49,238 nt of DNA from positions 1-49,238 of the forward strand of contig CALWAW010000019.1 of the NCBI GenBank assembly GCA_944375845.1, in the 5' to 3' direction. The position numbers and the translations under genes were made by a program. Under the pieces are notes generated by a model. That model ran no database searches. It saw only the letters and a list, made by a program, of their open reading frames with translations, and was not told the origin of the DNA. Within the stretch, counting starts at the first letter, position 1. Each line of letters starts with the position of its first letter. Below are positions 24,836 to 33,202 of the stretch, piece after piece. The DNA is from an uncultured Lachnospiraceae bacterium. GTDB lineage: Bacteria; Bacillota; Clostridia; Lachnospirales; Lachnospiraceae.

Positions 24836-26773
24836 CTACTCTGTCTCTGCCTGATGGACGGACGGAAACAGGGATGTGTCCGTGTGGGGAATGAAGCAGG
24901 CCGCCACAAACTCGTCCATATAGCCTGGTGTCGTGGAAAGCTCCATATAGGTCATGCTCCTGGCCAGCTCGTACACCTTCCGCTCCGCCTCTCCGGAGAG
25001 CAGCATGGCGTAAGCGCCGGAAAGGGAGGAATTCCCGATATAATGGAACTTGTCAAGCGGTATGTCCGGAAGCATCCCGATGCCCACCGCGTTCTTCATA
25101 TTGATGCCGCTGCCGATGCCTCCCGCCACATAGACGTCGTCCACCATGGAAACGTCGAAATCCAGGGAGGTGAGCAGGGTCCGGATCGCGGAAAAGATCG
25201 CGCCCTTGGCCCGGATGAAGTTATCGATGTCCACCTCGGTGATCTCCACGTCCTTGACGGAATCCGCGTCCTCCTTAAAGGCCAGCACATAGCTGCCCAT
25301 GCCGTATTTGTCATGGCGGATGCGCGCTCCCTCGCGGATGAATTTTCCCTTGGGACTGATCATATTGCAGCGGAACAGCTCGCTGATCACGTCGATCAGA
25401 CCGGAGCCGCAAAGGCCGATGGGCTTCTGCCCCGGATCCCCGATCACGCTGAAGGAGGGCTCCATGGTGGTCTCGTCGATGGTGCACGCCTCGATGGCGC
25501 CGTCAGTGGCCCTCATTCCGCAGCTGATATCGCCGCCCTCAAAGGCCGGGCCCGCGGAACAGGCGCAGCTCATCATAAACTCCGAGTTTCCGAACACGAT
25601 CTCGCCGTTGGTTCCCAGATCGATGAAGATGGAAAACTCCGGCCTGTTCCAGATCATGCTCACCAGGGTTCCCGCCGTGATGTCGCCGCCCACGTAGCTC
25701 CCGATATTGGGCGCCACGACGATATGGGCGTCGGGGTTGATGTTGATCCCCAGATCGTTGGCGAACAGGGAATTGGTCTTGAAGAACACCGGAATATAGG
25801 GCTCCGTCCGCAAGGGCTCCGCGTTGAAGCCGGCGAACAGGTGGTTCATGGTGGTGTTTCCCGCCACGCACATCCTGTAGATCTGGGCCGGTTTCAGGCC
25901 GCAGGCAGCGCACATGGTATGGATCAGCGGATTGATGGTCTCGTCGATCACCGCGTCCTGAAGCTTTTTCTGGCCGCCCGGCTTTCTGGATTCAATGATC
26001 CTGTTGATCACGTCGGCGCCGTAGCGGATCTGCCCGTTTCCGGTGGTGGCCTTCGCGAGGATATCCCCGTTCAGCATATCGATGATAAGGGCCGAGACCG
26101 TCGTGGTTCCAATATCCACCACCAGGCCTCCCGCCCGCACATGCTCGTCCATTCCGTAAAGATCATAGACGAACACATCCTTCGCGGAACGTCTCACCAC
26201 GCACTGGACGCTGAAGTTATTCTCCCTGAGCTTATCGGGAAGTACCTTCAGGACCGTATAGGGAACACGAACCTGCCGGATCCCCGTGACCGCCGTGAGA
26301 GCCCTCTCCAGCCGTTCCACATCGGGCATCGTGTCGTCAAGGCTCGGCACGTTCATGGAAACTGGGATCAGCTCCAGGCTGTTTTTCAGGGCGATCCCGG
26401 CCACCTTAAGCCGGTCCTTTGTCTCTGTAAAGATTTTAAGCTCCTCCGGGGAGCTTAAGTCCGCCGCCTTCATCCGGCCCTTATAGGCCGAAGCGATGTC
26501 GGGGACCATGACCTCCACATCGGAAATCACATGGCTGACGCAGGCCAGCCGCCACCCTTCCTCGTACTCCTCATCTGTGATATGCCTGGTCTTCTGGGAT
26601 TCCAGCTGACCGGACAACAGCTTCACCCGGCACTTCCCGCAGGCGGCATTCCCGGAACAAGGGGCGTCGATAGCTACGTTTGTTTTTCTCGCTACCTCAA
26701 GAAGGTTTTCACCGGAAGCAGCGAAGGCAGTAATGCCCTCGCCGCTCTCAAACTTAAATATGATCTTGTGCAT
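24836..26773 (-). CDS. acsV: Corrinoid protein reductive activator, AcsV/RACo type
   Basis: A 645-residue ATP-dependent activator that re-reduces the cobalt of the corrinoid iron-sulfur protein after accidental oxidation. The N-terminal 2Fe-2S ferredoxin domain has the plant-type motif CSGNAACGKC (residues about 39-48) and a later Cys in RLACVSH. After a linker comes the ASKHA-like DUF4445 ATPase domain with GGLVVDIGTTTVSALI, ACSAGPAFEGGDI and YVAGGIGSGI. GGGGATCT precedes the ATG, which is 11 bases after the acsE stop. It acts on AcsCD, encoded just upstream. Confidence 0.93.
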   Translation of the reverse strand: MHKIIFKFESGEGITAFAASGENLLEVARKTNVAIDAPCSGNAACGKCRVKLLSGQLESQKTRHITDEEYEEGWRLACVSHVISDVEVMVPDIASAYKGRMKAADLSSPEELKIFTETKDRLKVAGIALKNSLELIPVSMNVPSLDDTMPDVERLERALTAVTGIRQVRVPYTVLKVLPDKLRENNFSVQCVVRRSAKDVFVYDLYGMDEHVRAGGLVVDIGTTTVSALIIDMLNGDILAKATTGNGQIRYGADVINRIIESRKPGGQKKLQDAVIDETINPLIHTMCAACGLKPAQIYRMCVAGNTTMNHLFAGFNAEPLRTEPYIPVFFKTNSLFANDLGININPDAHIVVAPNIGSYVGGDITAGTLVSMIWNRPEFSIFIDLGTNGEIVFGNSEFMMSCACSAGPAFEGGDISCGMRATDGAIEACTIDETTMEPSFSVIGDPGQKPIGLCGSGLIDVISELFRCNMISPKGKFIREGARIRHDKYGMGSYVLAFKEDADSVKDVEITEVDIDNFIRAKGAIFSAIRTLLTSLDFDVSMVDDVYVAGGIGSGINMKNAVGIGMLPDIPLDKFHYIGNSSLSGAYAMLLSGEAERKVYELARSMTYMELSTTPGYMDEFVAACFIPHTDTSLFPSVHQAETE

Positions 26774-26784
26774 AGATCCCCGCT

Positions 26785-27570
26785 TTATACCTCAAGATAA
26801 GAATCTGCGTACAGAGTATCGTTGCGGATAATGTCGCAGGATTTGATGGTCTCCATAAGCCTCAGGTCATTGGGGTTTACAATGGCGGAGGTCATGCCCA
26901 TCATCATTGCCATGGCAACCATGGCGGAATCCATGATGGGACGGATATGCTTGGGCATACCGTTGGAGTTGTTGGAAAGGCCGCCGGTGGTCTTAAGACC
27001 CATGGCAGTCAGGTCGCCGATGAAATGAAGCACGTCCATCTGCTTGTCCTGCATACCCTTGATTACCACGAACAGCGGATCAAACCAGATATCATCCTCG
27101 GAAAGGCCAAGGGAAAGGCCCCTCTCCAGAAGGGTTGTGCAGTAGCCCATACGCTCGTCGTTGTCGGCGGCAATGCCCTCGCCGTTGCACAGCGCGATGA
27201 CGATGGCGTCATTGGCAGCGGCCAGGTCGATGTTCTCGATCCTTCCGGCAGCGTCGGCGGAGTTTACGATGGGTTTGCCCTTGGAACGGTTGTAAACGGA
27301 AATACCGGCCTCGATCGCAGCCTTATTGGAGGTGTCGAGAGCCAGGGGAACGTTGTCGAAGTTGCTCTGAAGGAGCTGCACAGCCCACTTCATCAGATCC
27401 TCGCCGTAGCCCTCGGCAGGGCCGATGTTTACGTCAAGATAGGTGGCGCCCGCGTCTAACTGAGCCTTTGCCCTTGCCAGGATGGGTTCAGGATCCCTTG
27501 CCAGGAAAGCCTTGTTTACAGTGGGAGCCGTCGTGGAAAGTCTCTCGCCGATGGTAATGAATTTTGCCAT
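26785..27570 (-). CDS. acsE: Methyltetrahydrofolate:corrinoid iron-sulfur protein methyltransferase
   Basis: A 261-residue TIM-barrel methyltransferase that passes the methyl group of methyl-THF to Co(I) of AcsCD. Pterin-binding-family elements are in order: AGATYLDVNIGPAEG, LALDTSN, PIVNSADA, DIWFDPLF and the GGLSNNSNGMP loop whose Asn contacts the pterin. Length matches the Moorella enzyme family (about 262). GGAG precedes the ATG, 28 bases after acsC. It links the folate-bound methyl branch to acetyl-CoA synthesis. Confidence 0.97.
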   Translation of the reverse strand: MAKFITIGERLSTTAPTVNKAFLARDPEPILARAKAQLDAGATYLDVNIGPAEGYGEDLMKWAVQLLQSNFDNVPLALDTSNKAAIEAGISVYNRSKGKPIVNSADAAGRIENIDLAAANDAIVIALCNGEGIAADNDERMGYCTTLLERGLSLGLSEDDIWFDPLFVVIKGMQDKQMDVLHFIGDLTAMGLKTTGGLSNNSNGMPKHIRPIMDSAMVAMAMMMGMTSAIVNPNDLRLMETIKSCDIIRNDTLYADSYLEV

Positions 27571-27598
27571 GATCGTTTTCTCCTTTTCTTGATTTCAA

Positions 27599-28978
27599 TT
27601 ACGCGTTGTGCATATCCTTTAAGAACTTCACAAGCTGCACAGCCTCGGTGGGGCCGACAACGATGTTCCAGCCGGGAAGCTTGGACTCCAGATCGCCCTT
27701 TAATACAGCGACCTTTCCGGGGATCACCAGGGTGCGGTTCTTGATCTTGTTCTCAATATCAAACTCCTGGATGTACTTGGCGATGGAGCCGGAAGAGAAC
27801 TTGCCGGCAGCCCAGGAGGTCAGAACGGAAAGTCCGCCCGCGTCGCTGATTAACAGGTTGCAGGGAACTCCGGAGCGCTCCAGCTCGCCGGATACCAGGA
27901 AGTAGGTAAGGGCAAAGTCCACGGTGGTCAGGCACACGGAATTCTCGTCGGCGCCGTTGATGGGATAAATGCCGGGCTCGATCCTGGGAGCCTTCTGAGG
28001 ATCGGTGTAGAGGTTCTGACGCAGGCCGTAAAGAGGAAGGGCCATTGCGTAGCTCATCTCCTCCACGATCACGATGGAGCCGTATTTCATTGTGAAGAGA
28101 GCCGCCAGGGCTGCCTGCATGTGGGCGTCGCCGGAAGCCAGCTTCCCAACGTTCACAATGCTGGGATAGCCGAAGGTCCTGTCGCTGTCCTTAAGGGCCG
28201 CGCGGCGGATCAGAACGGCGTTCTCAAACGCGGACTTCACAGACTCCGTGCCCAGGTCAAGGATCAGGTTCTTGTTGCCCAGCTTCTCAAGAGCGGCAAC
28301 GGTATCGTAAAGCTCGTCAACGGAAGCGCCGGATACGCCCAGCACCACGCCGGCGTCGGAAGCCAGCTTGCTCATGGCCTCGTAGTTGGAAGCGTCGGCA
28401 GCGTTTAAGATGGGCTTCTTGTCCTTGCACACGTCAAAGGCAGCCTTTGCGCAGGCCTCGTCCTTTACGTTGAGGATCAGGGAACGGCCGGCGGCGTCAG
28501 CCTTCTTTACCAGCTCCGCGTACTTCTCGGGGGCAGTGCCCTCGGCGCAGTCAACGGCCACAAATTCCACATACATCCTGTCGCCGATACGGTCGTAGTC
28601 GATGGCGGATACGGAAGCAAGCCTTGCGTCCACAGCCGCGTCGTCCATGCAGGTGCATACGGTGGAAGCATACCTGGTCTTGTTTACGAAGGTCTTTTCA
28701 TGACGGAAAAGAACGGTCTCGCCGCCCAGGCTGTATTCCTTATCGCTGTCATTCTTATTGTCCGCGAAGGGCTTGACGCCGGCCTTGATGGTCTTCATGG
28801 GCGGCGCGGAGGCCTCGGACAAGGTTGCAAGGGCATCCTCGCTCATGTGAGGACACTGATCGATGGTCATGGCGCCCTGAGCCACCTTCATGGAGAAGGC
28901 CATGCAGGTGGGGCAGCCGCACTCCTTGCAGTTCTTTTTCGGCGTTAATTTAAAAATTGCAATACCATTTAATGCCAT
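27599..28978 (-). CDS. acsC: Corrinoid iron-sulfur protein large subunit
   Basis: Large (gamma) subunit of CoFeSP, 459 residues. The N-terminal 4Fe-4S domain has four cysteines in NCKECGCPTCMAFSM and IDQCP (residues about 17-42). This is followed by a TIM-barrel domain and a C-terminal corrinoid-binding domain (SKLPGWNIVVGPTEAVQLVKFL). The cobalt of its corrinoid carries the methyl group between AcsE and AcsB. GGAGGAAAAAACA precedes the ATG. It is encoded directly after its partner acsD. Confidence 0.97.
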   Translation of the reverse strand: MALNGIAIFKLTPKKNCKECGCPTCMAFSMKVAQGAMTIDQCPHMSEDALATLSEASAPPMKTIKAGVKPFADNKNDSDKEYSLGGETVLFRHEKTFVNKTRYASTVCTCMDDAAVDARLASVSAIDYDRIGDRMYVEFVAVDCAEGTAPEKYAELVKKADAAGRSLILNVKDEACAKAAFDVCKDKKPILNAADASNYEAMSKLASDAGVVLGVSGASVDELYDTVAALEKLGNKNLILDLGTESVKSAFENAVLIRRAALKDSDRTFGYPSIVNVGKLASGDAHMQAALAALFTMKYGSIVIVEEMSYAMALPLYGLRQNLYTDPQKAPRIEPGIYPINGADENSVCLTTVDFALTYFLVSGELERSGVPCNLLISDAGGLSVLTSWAAGKFSSGSIAKYIQEFDIENKIKNRTLVIPGKVAVLKGDLESKLPGWNIVVGPTEAVQLVKFLKDMHNA

Positions 28979-28999
28979 TGTTTTTTCCTCCTGTTTCTG

Positions 29000-29941
29000 T
29001 TAGCTTAAAGCCTGGATCATCTTGGAAACCGTTGCGATGGATGTGGGATGCTTCAGGATCACCGCGTCGGAGCCGCAGGTAAGGCATGCGACGGCAGTTT
29101 CCACTTCCATGTCAATTCCTCTTTCCTCTACGGGGCCCCAGCCGGGAGCGTCCTCTTCGGATGCGCTGGCTTCCTTTACGGTCCAGGTTTCGGAGGAAAC
29201 CGGAGTGATCACGGGCATCAGCAGGGAATCATCGGCCTGGCCCAGAGCGGCGGCCCTTACGCGGTCCATGGTGGAGATCACGTAGTCGAAGCCGTAACCG
29301 GCCGCGGCAGAGCCAACGTTCATAACCACCTTGCCCAGGTCCACGCCCAGCTGCTTGATCAGCACGTTGAGCTGCTTTGCCAGGTTGATGTCAACGGCGG
29401 ATTCAGCGCCGATCAGCTGGTCGTAAGCAAGGCCTGCTGCTGCGGCGATATTCTTGTAATCCTCTTCTCTCGCGGAAAGGAGAAGCACATTCTTGCCCTG
29501 AAGGGCCTCGGCTACCTTGGAAAGGAGCTCGGCGTCCTTCTGAACGTTCTTGCAGCCCTCTACCACAAGGGGAAGGTCGATGGCCTCGGAAACCTCCTTC
29601 GCCACGTTTACCAGCTCCTCAACGGGCTTGTCGGCGCCGTTGGGGTCGCCGCCCTCCAGCTTAAGTACAACGAAATCCACGCCCTCAAAGGACGCGGCCT
29701 TCTTTGCGATCTCTGCCACAGAGCCACAGCCCTCGTAGAACGCTTTGATGCAGTCGGGCTCGTTCTCAAGTCCCATATCAGAGATCTCGATGCCGATCTT
29801 CGCGGGGTTGGCCGTGGGGCCGTCAAAGGTGTAGAAGGGGAAGGTGCTGCCACCTCCGAGTTTTACGGCCTTCTCTCCTGTTCCCAGTTCGACCGTGCGG
29901 ATTGTCGCGTTGAATTTCTGTAATTTCTTTGTAAACGGCAT
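29000..29941 (-). CDS. acsD: Corrinoid iron-sulfur protein small subunit
   Basis: Small (delta) subunit of CoFeSP, 313 residues, a TIM barrel without cofactor cysteines that covers the corrinoid at the interface with AcsC. Characteristic sequence includes the N-terminal KLGGGSTFPFYTFDGP, FVVLKLEGGDPNGADK, and GYGFDYVISTMDRVRAAALGQ. GGAGGCGAGCAGGAA precedes the ATG. It is separated from acsB by the highly structured 317-base gap described at 29983-30260, the only large gap inside the operon. Confidence 0.97.
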   Translation of the reverse strand: MPFTKKLQKFNATIRTVELGTGEKAVKLGGGSTFPFYTFDGPTANPAKIGIEISDMGLENEPDCIKAFYEGCGSVAEIAKKAASFEGVDFVVLKLEGGDPNGADKPVEELVNVAKEVSEAIDLPLVVEGCKNVQKDAELLSKVAEALQGKNVLLLSAREEDYKNIAAAAGLAYDQLIGAESAVDINLAKQLNVLIKQLGVDLGKVVMNVGSAAAGYGFDYVISTMDRVRAAALGQADDSLLMPVITPVSSETWTVKEASASEEDAPGWGPVEERGIDMEVETAVACLTCGSDAVILKHPTSIATVSKMIQALS

Positions 29942-29982
29942 TTCCTGCTCGCCTCCTTAAATAGTTTGCTGTTGTTAAATAT

Positions 29983-30030
29983 CAGCGGCCGGGGGCTGCG
30001 GCGCCATATACCGCAGAACCCCTTTCGCTG
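29983..30030. repeat. Long irregular hairpin in the acsB-acsD gap
   Basis: CAGCG pairs with CGCTG at the ends, GGGG with CCCC further in, and CTGCGG with CCGCAG at the top, with small bulges. It lies 42 bases upstream of acsD. There is no T-run, so it is not a simple terminator. Confidence 0.55.
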
Positions 30031-30052
30031 TCAGATACATACGGGTATACTC

Positions 30053-30195
30053 AGGATTTCCGCTTCTTCAGCGCGCCTTCGCGCGCTTCGCCGCTTACGC
30101 GGCGGCGGAAATCCTCGACCTCTGGTCGATACTCGAAATTCCCGTTCTCCGCTTGCTTTCGCAAGCTTCGCCGCTTGCGCGGCGGCGGAAATCCT
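30053..30195. repeat. Two tandem copies of a two-armed hairpin element between acsB and acsD
   Basis: Units 30071-30115 and 30151-30195 are 45 bases long, exactly 80 bases apart, and identical at 39 positions. Each folds into arm 1 (GCGCGC/GCGCGC in the first, GCTTGC/GCAAGC in the second) and arm 2 (CGCCGC/GCGGCG) joined by TT. The six differences are two compensatory base-pair changes in arm 1 and two single changes in loops. In the first copy AGGATTTCCGC (30053-30063) pairs perfectly with GCGGAAATCCT (30105-30115), closing a three-way junction. Between the copies TCGACC-TCT-GGTCGA (30115-30129) makes another hairpin. No open reading frame is evident. Confidence 0.8.
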
Positions 30196-30200
30196 TCGTT

Positions 30201-30260
30201 AAAGCCTCGCGGCGGTCAAATGTCCGCTGCGCGGCCGCTTGACCGCCTTGCCGAGGCTTT
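30201..30260 (-). repeat. Hairpin at the acsB stop codon
   Basis: AAAGCCTCG pairs with CGAGGCTTT and GGCGGTCAA pairs with TTGACCGCC, with a small bulge between and a GC-rich loop. On the minus strand it begins within the acsB stop codon. No T-run follows, so a role in mRNA 3'-end protection or processing is more likely than termination. Confidence 0.6.
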
Positions 30261-32388
30261 ACATCATCGGATCCATGGCGAGGGCGGGATGTCCCTTCTC
30301 GGTGAGGAAGGCCAGTAAGGTCTCGGGATCCTCGGCAATGGTCTCGTCGCCGATCATGTCGGTGAAGTTGTCAATGCCGTAGAGCTCCTTGGCTGTGGCG
30401 TTGAGCCTCTCTGCCACCTGCTCCTTCAGATCCTTGGGCATCCACACGATTCTCTCGATGCCGCCCTCAGCCTTCATGAACTTCTTGGAAGCGATGAAGT
30501 GTTTGCCGTGTCCCATGAAGCCGGGGGTCTGCACGCCGCCGCCGGTCATGGAAGCCAGCTCAGGGAAGGTCATGCCCAGAGGGGTCATGCCCGCGTACTC
30601 ACGGTTGGCGATGATCACGCCGTTGGAGAAGGGCTCGATGCCGCAGATGCACTCGAAGCAGCCGCAGGAGGTCATGGGCTTCTCCATGATGGAGTAAAGG
30701 GATACCTCTTCCAGGGCGCCGTTGGAGAACTTGCGGACAGCCTCGTTGACATCCTCATATTCGCCGATCCGGTCGTCGATCAGCTTCTCCTTGGTGATCA
30801 CCTGGCAGGGGCCGGTGGGCTCCAGCTCATTGGTGGCCTTGGCGTCAAGCCATGAAACGGCGCCGCAGAGGCCGAGACGCTCAGGGGTAACCACACATAC
30901 ATGGCTGGGCGAGAAGGCCTGGCACATGATGCAGCTGTAGTATACGTCAACGGATTCGTCAGTCAGGGACTGGAGACGGTCGTCACGCTTGTCGAAAGCG
31001 GGGATGGCCAGCTCATGGCGGAGCTTTGTGACCAGCTCAGGATCGGTGATTACCTTCACCTGGCACTTATCCACAACGGCGTCGAAATCGTTCTTCACTT
31101 TTGCGTAAAGCACCTCGCCGATGTGCTTTGCCCTGAAGCCCGCGTCAAAGGCGGCGTCGCTGATACGGATGCGGATCATATCACGCTGTCCGGTGTGCAT
31201 CACGCCCTCGATGCAGTTCAGATAGCTGTGGAACTTTCTCTCAAATACAGATTCAAAGTCGGACTGCATGGTCCTGCCCGCCACCTCAACGATGTAGGCG
31301 ATGCTGTGCTTGCTGCCCTTCTCGAAGGTATCGATGTCGGGACCGATCAGCTCGATCTTGTGATCCTCGATCTCGGAGGCCTCCTTGGTCTGCACCAGCT
31401 CGAAGCAGTCCACTCTGGAGCCGTCGAACTCAACCTGCATCTGCTTGCGGCGGACGATCTCGCCCTCGAAGGCAGAGGCAAAGGCCACGGGGATGTCGAT
31501 CTTTGTGATCTTGATCTTGATGTCGCGGGCCTCCAGGGAGGTTGCGTTGAACTTGGAAACATCCTCCTGAACAATCAGGCTCTTCGGTACGCGGAAGATA
31601 TTCTCGGTCTCGTTGGTGATTACGGGGAAGCCGAGAGCGATGGCGCCTGCGCCGGCGGCAACCACCACGTCGTCAAGAGGCGCGAAGGCGTTTACGAAGG
31701 CCGGTACGCGCTCCATGGTGTACTTCATAAGGCCGGCCGCGTCGCCGGGAGTCACGTTGCCGAAGATCAGGGCCGCGCGGATGGCGACGGACACCACGTG
31801 GATCACGGCGGTCACGTCCTTGCCCAGAGGGATTACGCGGACGCCTGCGCCCATGTTGACCTTCTTCTCAACGCACTGGTCGATCACGTCGCCCACCAGG
31901 GTTACAAGGATGCCCTGCGCCTGGTAGCTCTTTACCAGCTCGGCAGCCTCGTCAGCGGAAGGAGCCTTGCCCAGGATAACGGCAACGCCGGGGATATCGC
32001 CCGTTACCAGCGGCACGCCCAGCTCACGGATCACCGCGTCAGCCAGATGGCCGTAGCAGGGCTCGCTGTAGGGCTCAGCGCCGTCGATATACTTAAGAAC
32101 CTCAATGAACTCCGCGCAGAGAGCCGTGGCGACGCCGGACATAAACGCGTCGTTCAACTTCTGCTCCCTGGTCATCAGGCTCTTTACAACGCCCAGGGCG
32201 TCCTTTAACTCGCCCAGGTTCGTCACCTTGGTGCCGGTCACGCAGTAATAGCAGGGCAGGCTGTAAGCGGTATTGGGGAAAGCAACCGCCTTGTCAGCGC
32301 CGTATTTCTCGATTGCAGCGTTGATAGCGCCCTCGGTCAGGCCGTACACTGCGTCAGAACCACTGAATACTCTGTCAAATAGTGTCAC
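30259..32388 (-). CDS. acsB: Acetyl-CoA synthase (CO dehydrogenase/acetyl-CoA synthase alpha subunit)
   Basis: The 709-residue enzyme that joins CO, the methyl group from CoFeSP and CoA into acetyl-CoA at the Ni-Ni-4Fe4S A-cluster. A-cluster ligands are visible in YSCIMCQAFSPSHVCVVTPE, RLGLCGAVSW and TSCGCFEC; the Cys-Gly-Cys of the last binds the distal nickel. The C-terminus (GGGVQTPGFMG, KGHPALAMDPMM) is intact. I place the start at a GTG 7 bases after GGAGG, giving MTLFDRVFSG; extension to 32472 would lie inside the cooC gene. It is 4 bases after that gene's stop, consistent with coupling to a nickel-insertion ATPase. Confidence 0.97.
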   Translation of the reverse strand: MTLFDRVFSGSDAVYGLTEGAINAAIEKYGADKAVAFPNTAYSLPCYYCVTGTKVTNLGELKDALGVVKSLMTREQKLNDAFMSGVATALCAEFIEVLKYIDGAEPYSEPCYGHLADAVIRELGVPLVTGDIPGVAVILGKAPSADEAAELVKSYQAQGILVTLVGDVIDQCVEKKVNMGAGVRVIPLGKDVTAVIHVVSVAIRAALIFGNVTPGDAAGLMKYTMERVPAFVNAFAPLDDVVVAAGAGAIALGFPVITNETENIFRVPKSLIVQEDVSKFNATSLEARDIKIKITKIDIPVAFASAFEGEIVRRKQMQVEFDGSRVDCFELVQTKEASEIEDHKIELIGPDIDTFEKGSKHSIAYIVEVAGRTMQSDFESVFERKFHSYLNCIEGVMHTGQRDMIRIRISDAAFDAGFRAKHIGEVLYAKVKNDFDAVVDKCQVKVITDPELVTKLRHELAIPAFDKRDDRLQSLTDESVDVYYSCIMCQAFSPSHVCVVTPERLGLCGAVSWLDAKATNELEPTGPCQVITKEKLIDDRIGEYEDVNEAVRKFSNGALEEVSLYSIMEKPMTSCGCFECICGIEPFSNGVIIANREYAGMTPLGMTFPELASMTGGGVQTPGFMGHGKHFIASKKFMKAEGGIERIVWMPKDLKEQVAERLNATAKELYGIDNFTDMIGDETIAEDPETLLAFLTEKGHPALAMDPMM

Positions 32389-32392
32389 TGTT

Positions 32393-33172
32393 CTACCTCC
32401 TAACACTTGATTCATCATCGATTTTTTCCTTGATCGCCCGGATCTCGGCCTTTGCTGTCTCGCTGAAGTCAAAGGGAGATTTTCCCAGACGGTCGGCGTC
32501 GATCACTTCTGTATTATAATGGATGAAACCAAGAAGATCCTCCTGGGGGATTCTGCTCCTCACGAACTCCTCGTCCTCGGCGCCCCGCACCTTGTTGGCC
32601 ACGACGCGGACCTGCTTGACGCCCAGATCCTTCGCCAGGCGCTTGACGTTCTTGTAAGTCTGCACGCTTCTGGCTCCCGGCTCAATCACCACGATAAACT
32701 GGTCCATTCCCGACGTGGTGCCGCGGCCAAGATGCTCAAGGCCCGCCTCCATGTCGAGAATCACCACGTCATCGCTTCTTAAGACCAGGTGGTTGATGAT
32801 CCGCTTGAGGATCACATGCTCCGGACATACGCAGCCGCTGCCGCCTGTCTCCACAGTGCCCAGCGTCAGAAGCTTTACCCCGTTGCAGGTTTTCGCATAC
32901 AGGTCGGGGATGTCGTCCACCTTGGGATTCATCCGGAAGAACTGTCCCATGGCGTCGGCTCCGGTCCTCTCCTGGATCAGCTTCTGCATTTTGGAGATGG
33001 GAACGATGCTGTCAAGCTCCTCCTCGGAAAACCCCAGGGCCAGCCCCAGGTTCGCGTCCGGATCCACGTCGGCCGCCAGCACGTTTTTCCCTTCCTCCGC
33101 ATACAGCCTTGCCAGAGTGGCCGCGAAGGTGGTCTTGCCAACTCCGCCCTTTCCTGTCACCGCAATCTTCAT
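32393..33172 (-). CDS. acsF: CooC-family nickel-insertion ATPase, AcsF-like
   Basis: A 259-residue SIMIBI-class ATPase (MinD-like) with the deviant Walker A KGGVGKTT at residues 8-15, DVDPDANLGLALG, and the CooC-family metal-binding Cys-x-Cys in GSGCVCPEH. CooC-type ATPases load nickel into CODH or ACS. The gene ends 4 bases before acsB and carries the acsB ribosome binding site in its last codons (AGGAGG TAG), so by position I assign it to ACS maturation and use the name acsF. The assignment between this copy and the one at 35108 rests on position only. Confidence 0.85.
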   Translation of the reverse strand: MKIAVTGKGGVGKTTFAATLARLYAEEGKNVLAADVDPDANLGLALGFSEEELDSIVPISKMQKLIQERTGADAMGQFFRMNPKVDDIPDLYAKTCNGVKLLTLGTVETGGSGCVCPEHVILKRIINHLVLRSDDVVILDMEAGLEHLGRGTTSGMDQFIVVIEPGARSVQTYKNVKRLAKDLGVKQVRVVANKVRGAEDEEFVRSRIPQEDLLGFIHYNTEVIDADRLGKSPFDFSETAKAEIRAIKEKIDDESSVRR

Positions 33173-33202
33173 GTCATTTCACCTCTGGACGGGGGCCCCG
33201 GC

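Noticed and set aside
30115..30129. TCGACC-TCT-GGTCGA hairpin as part of a CRISPR-like array
   Set aside because: There are only two units of the larger repeat, and the spacing sequence is itself structured. No cas genes are present.
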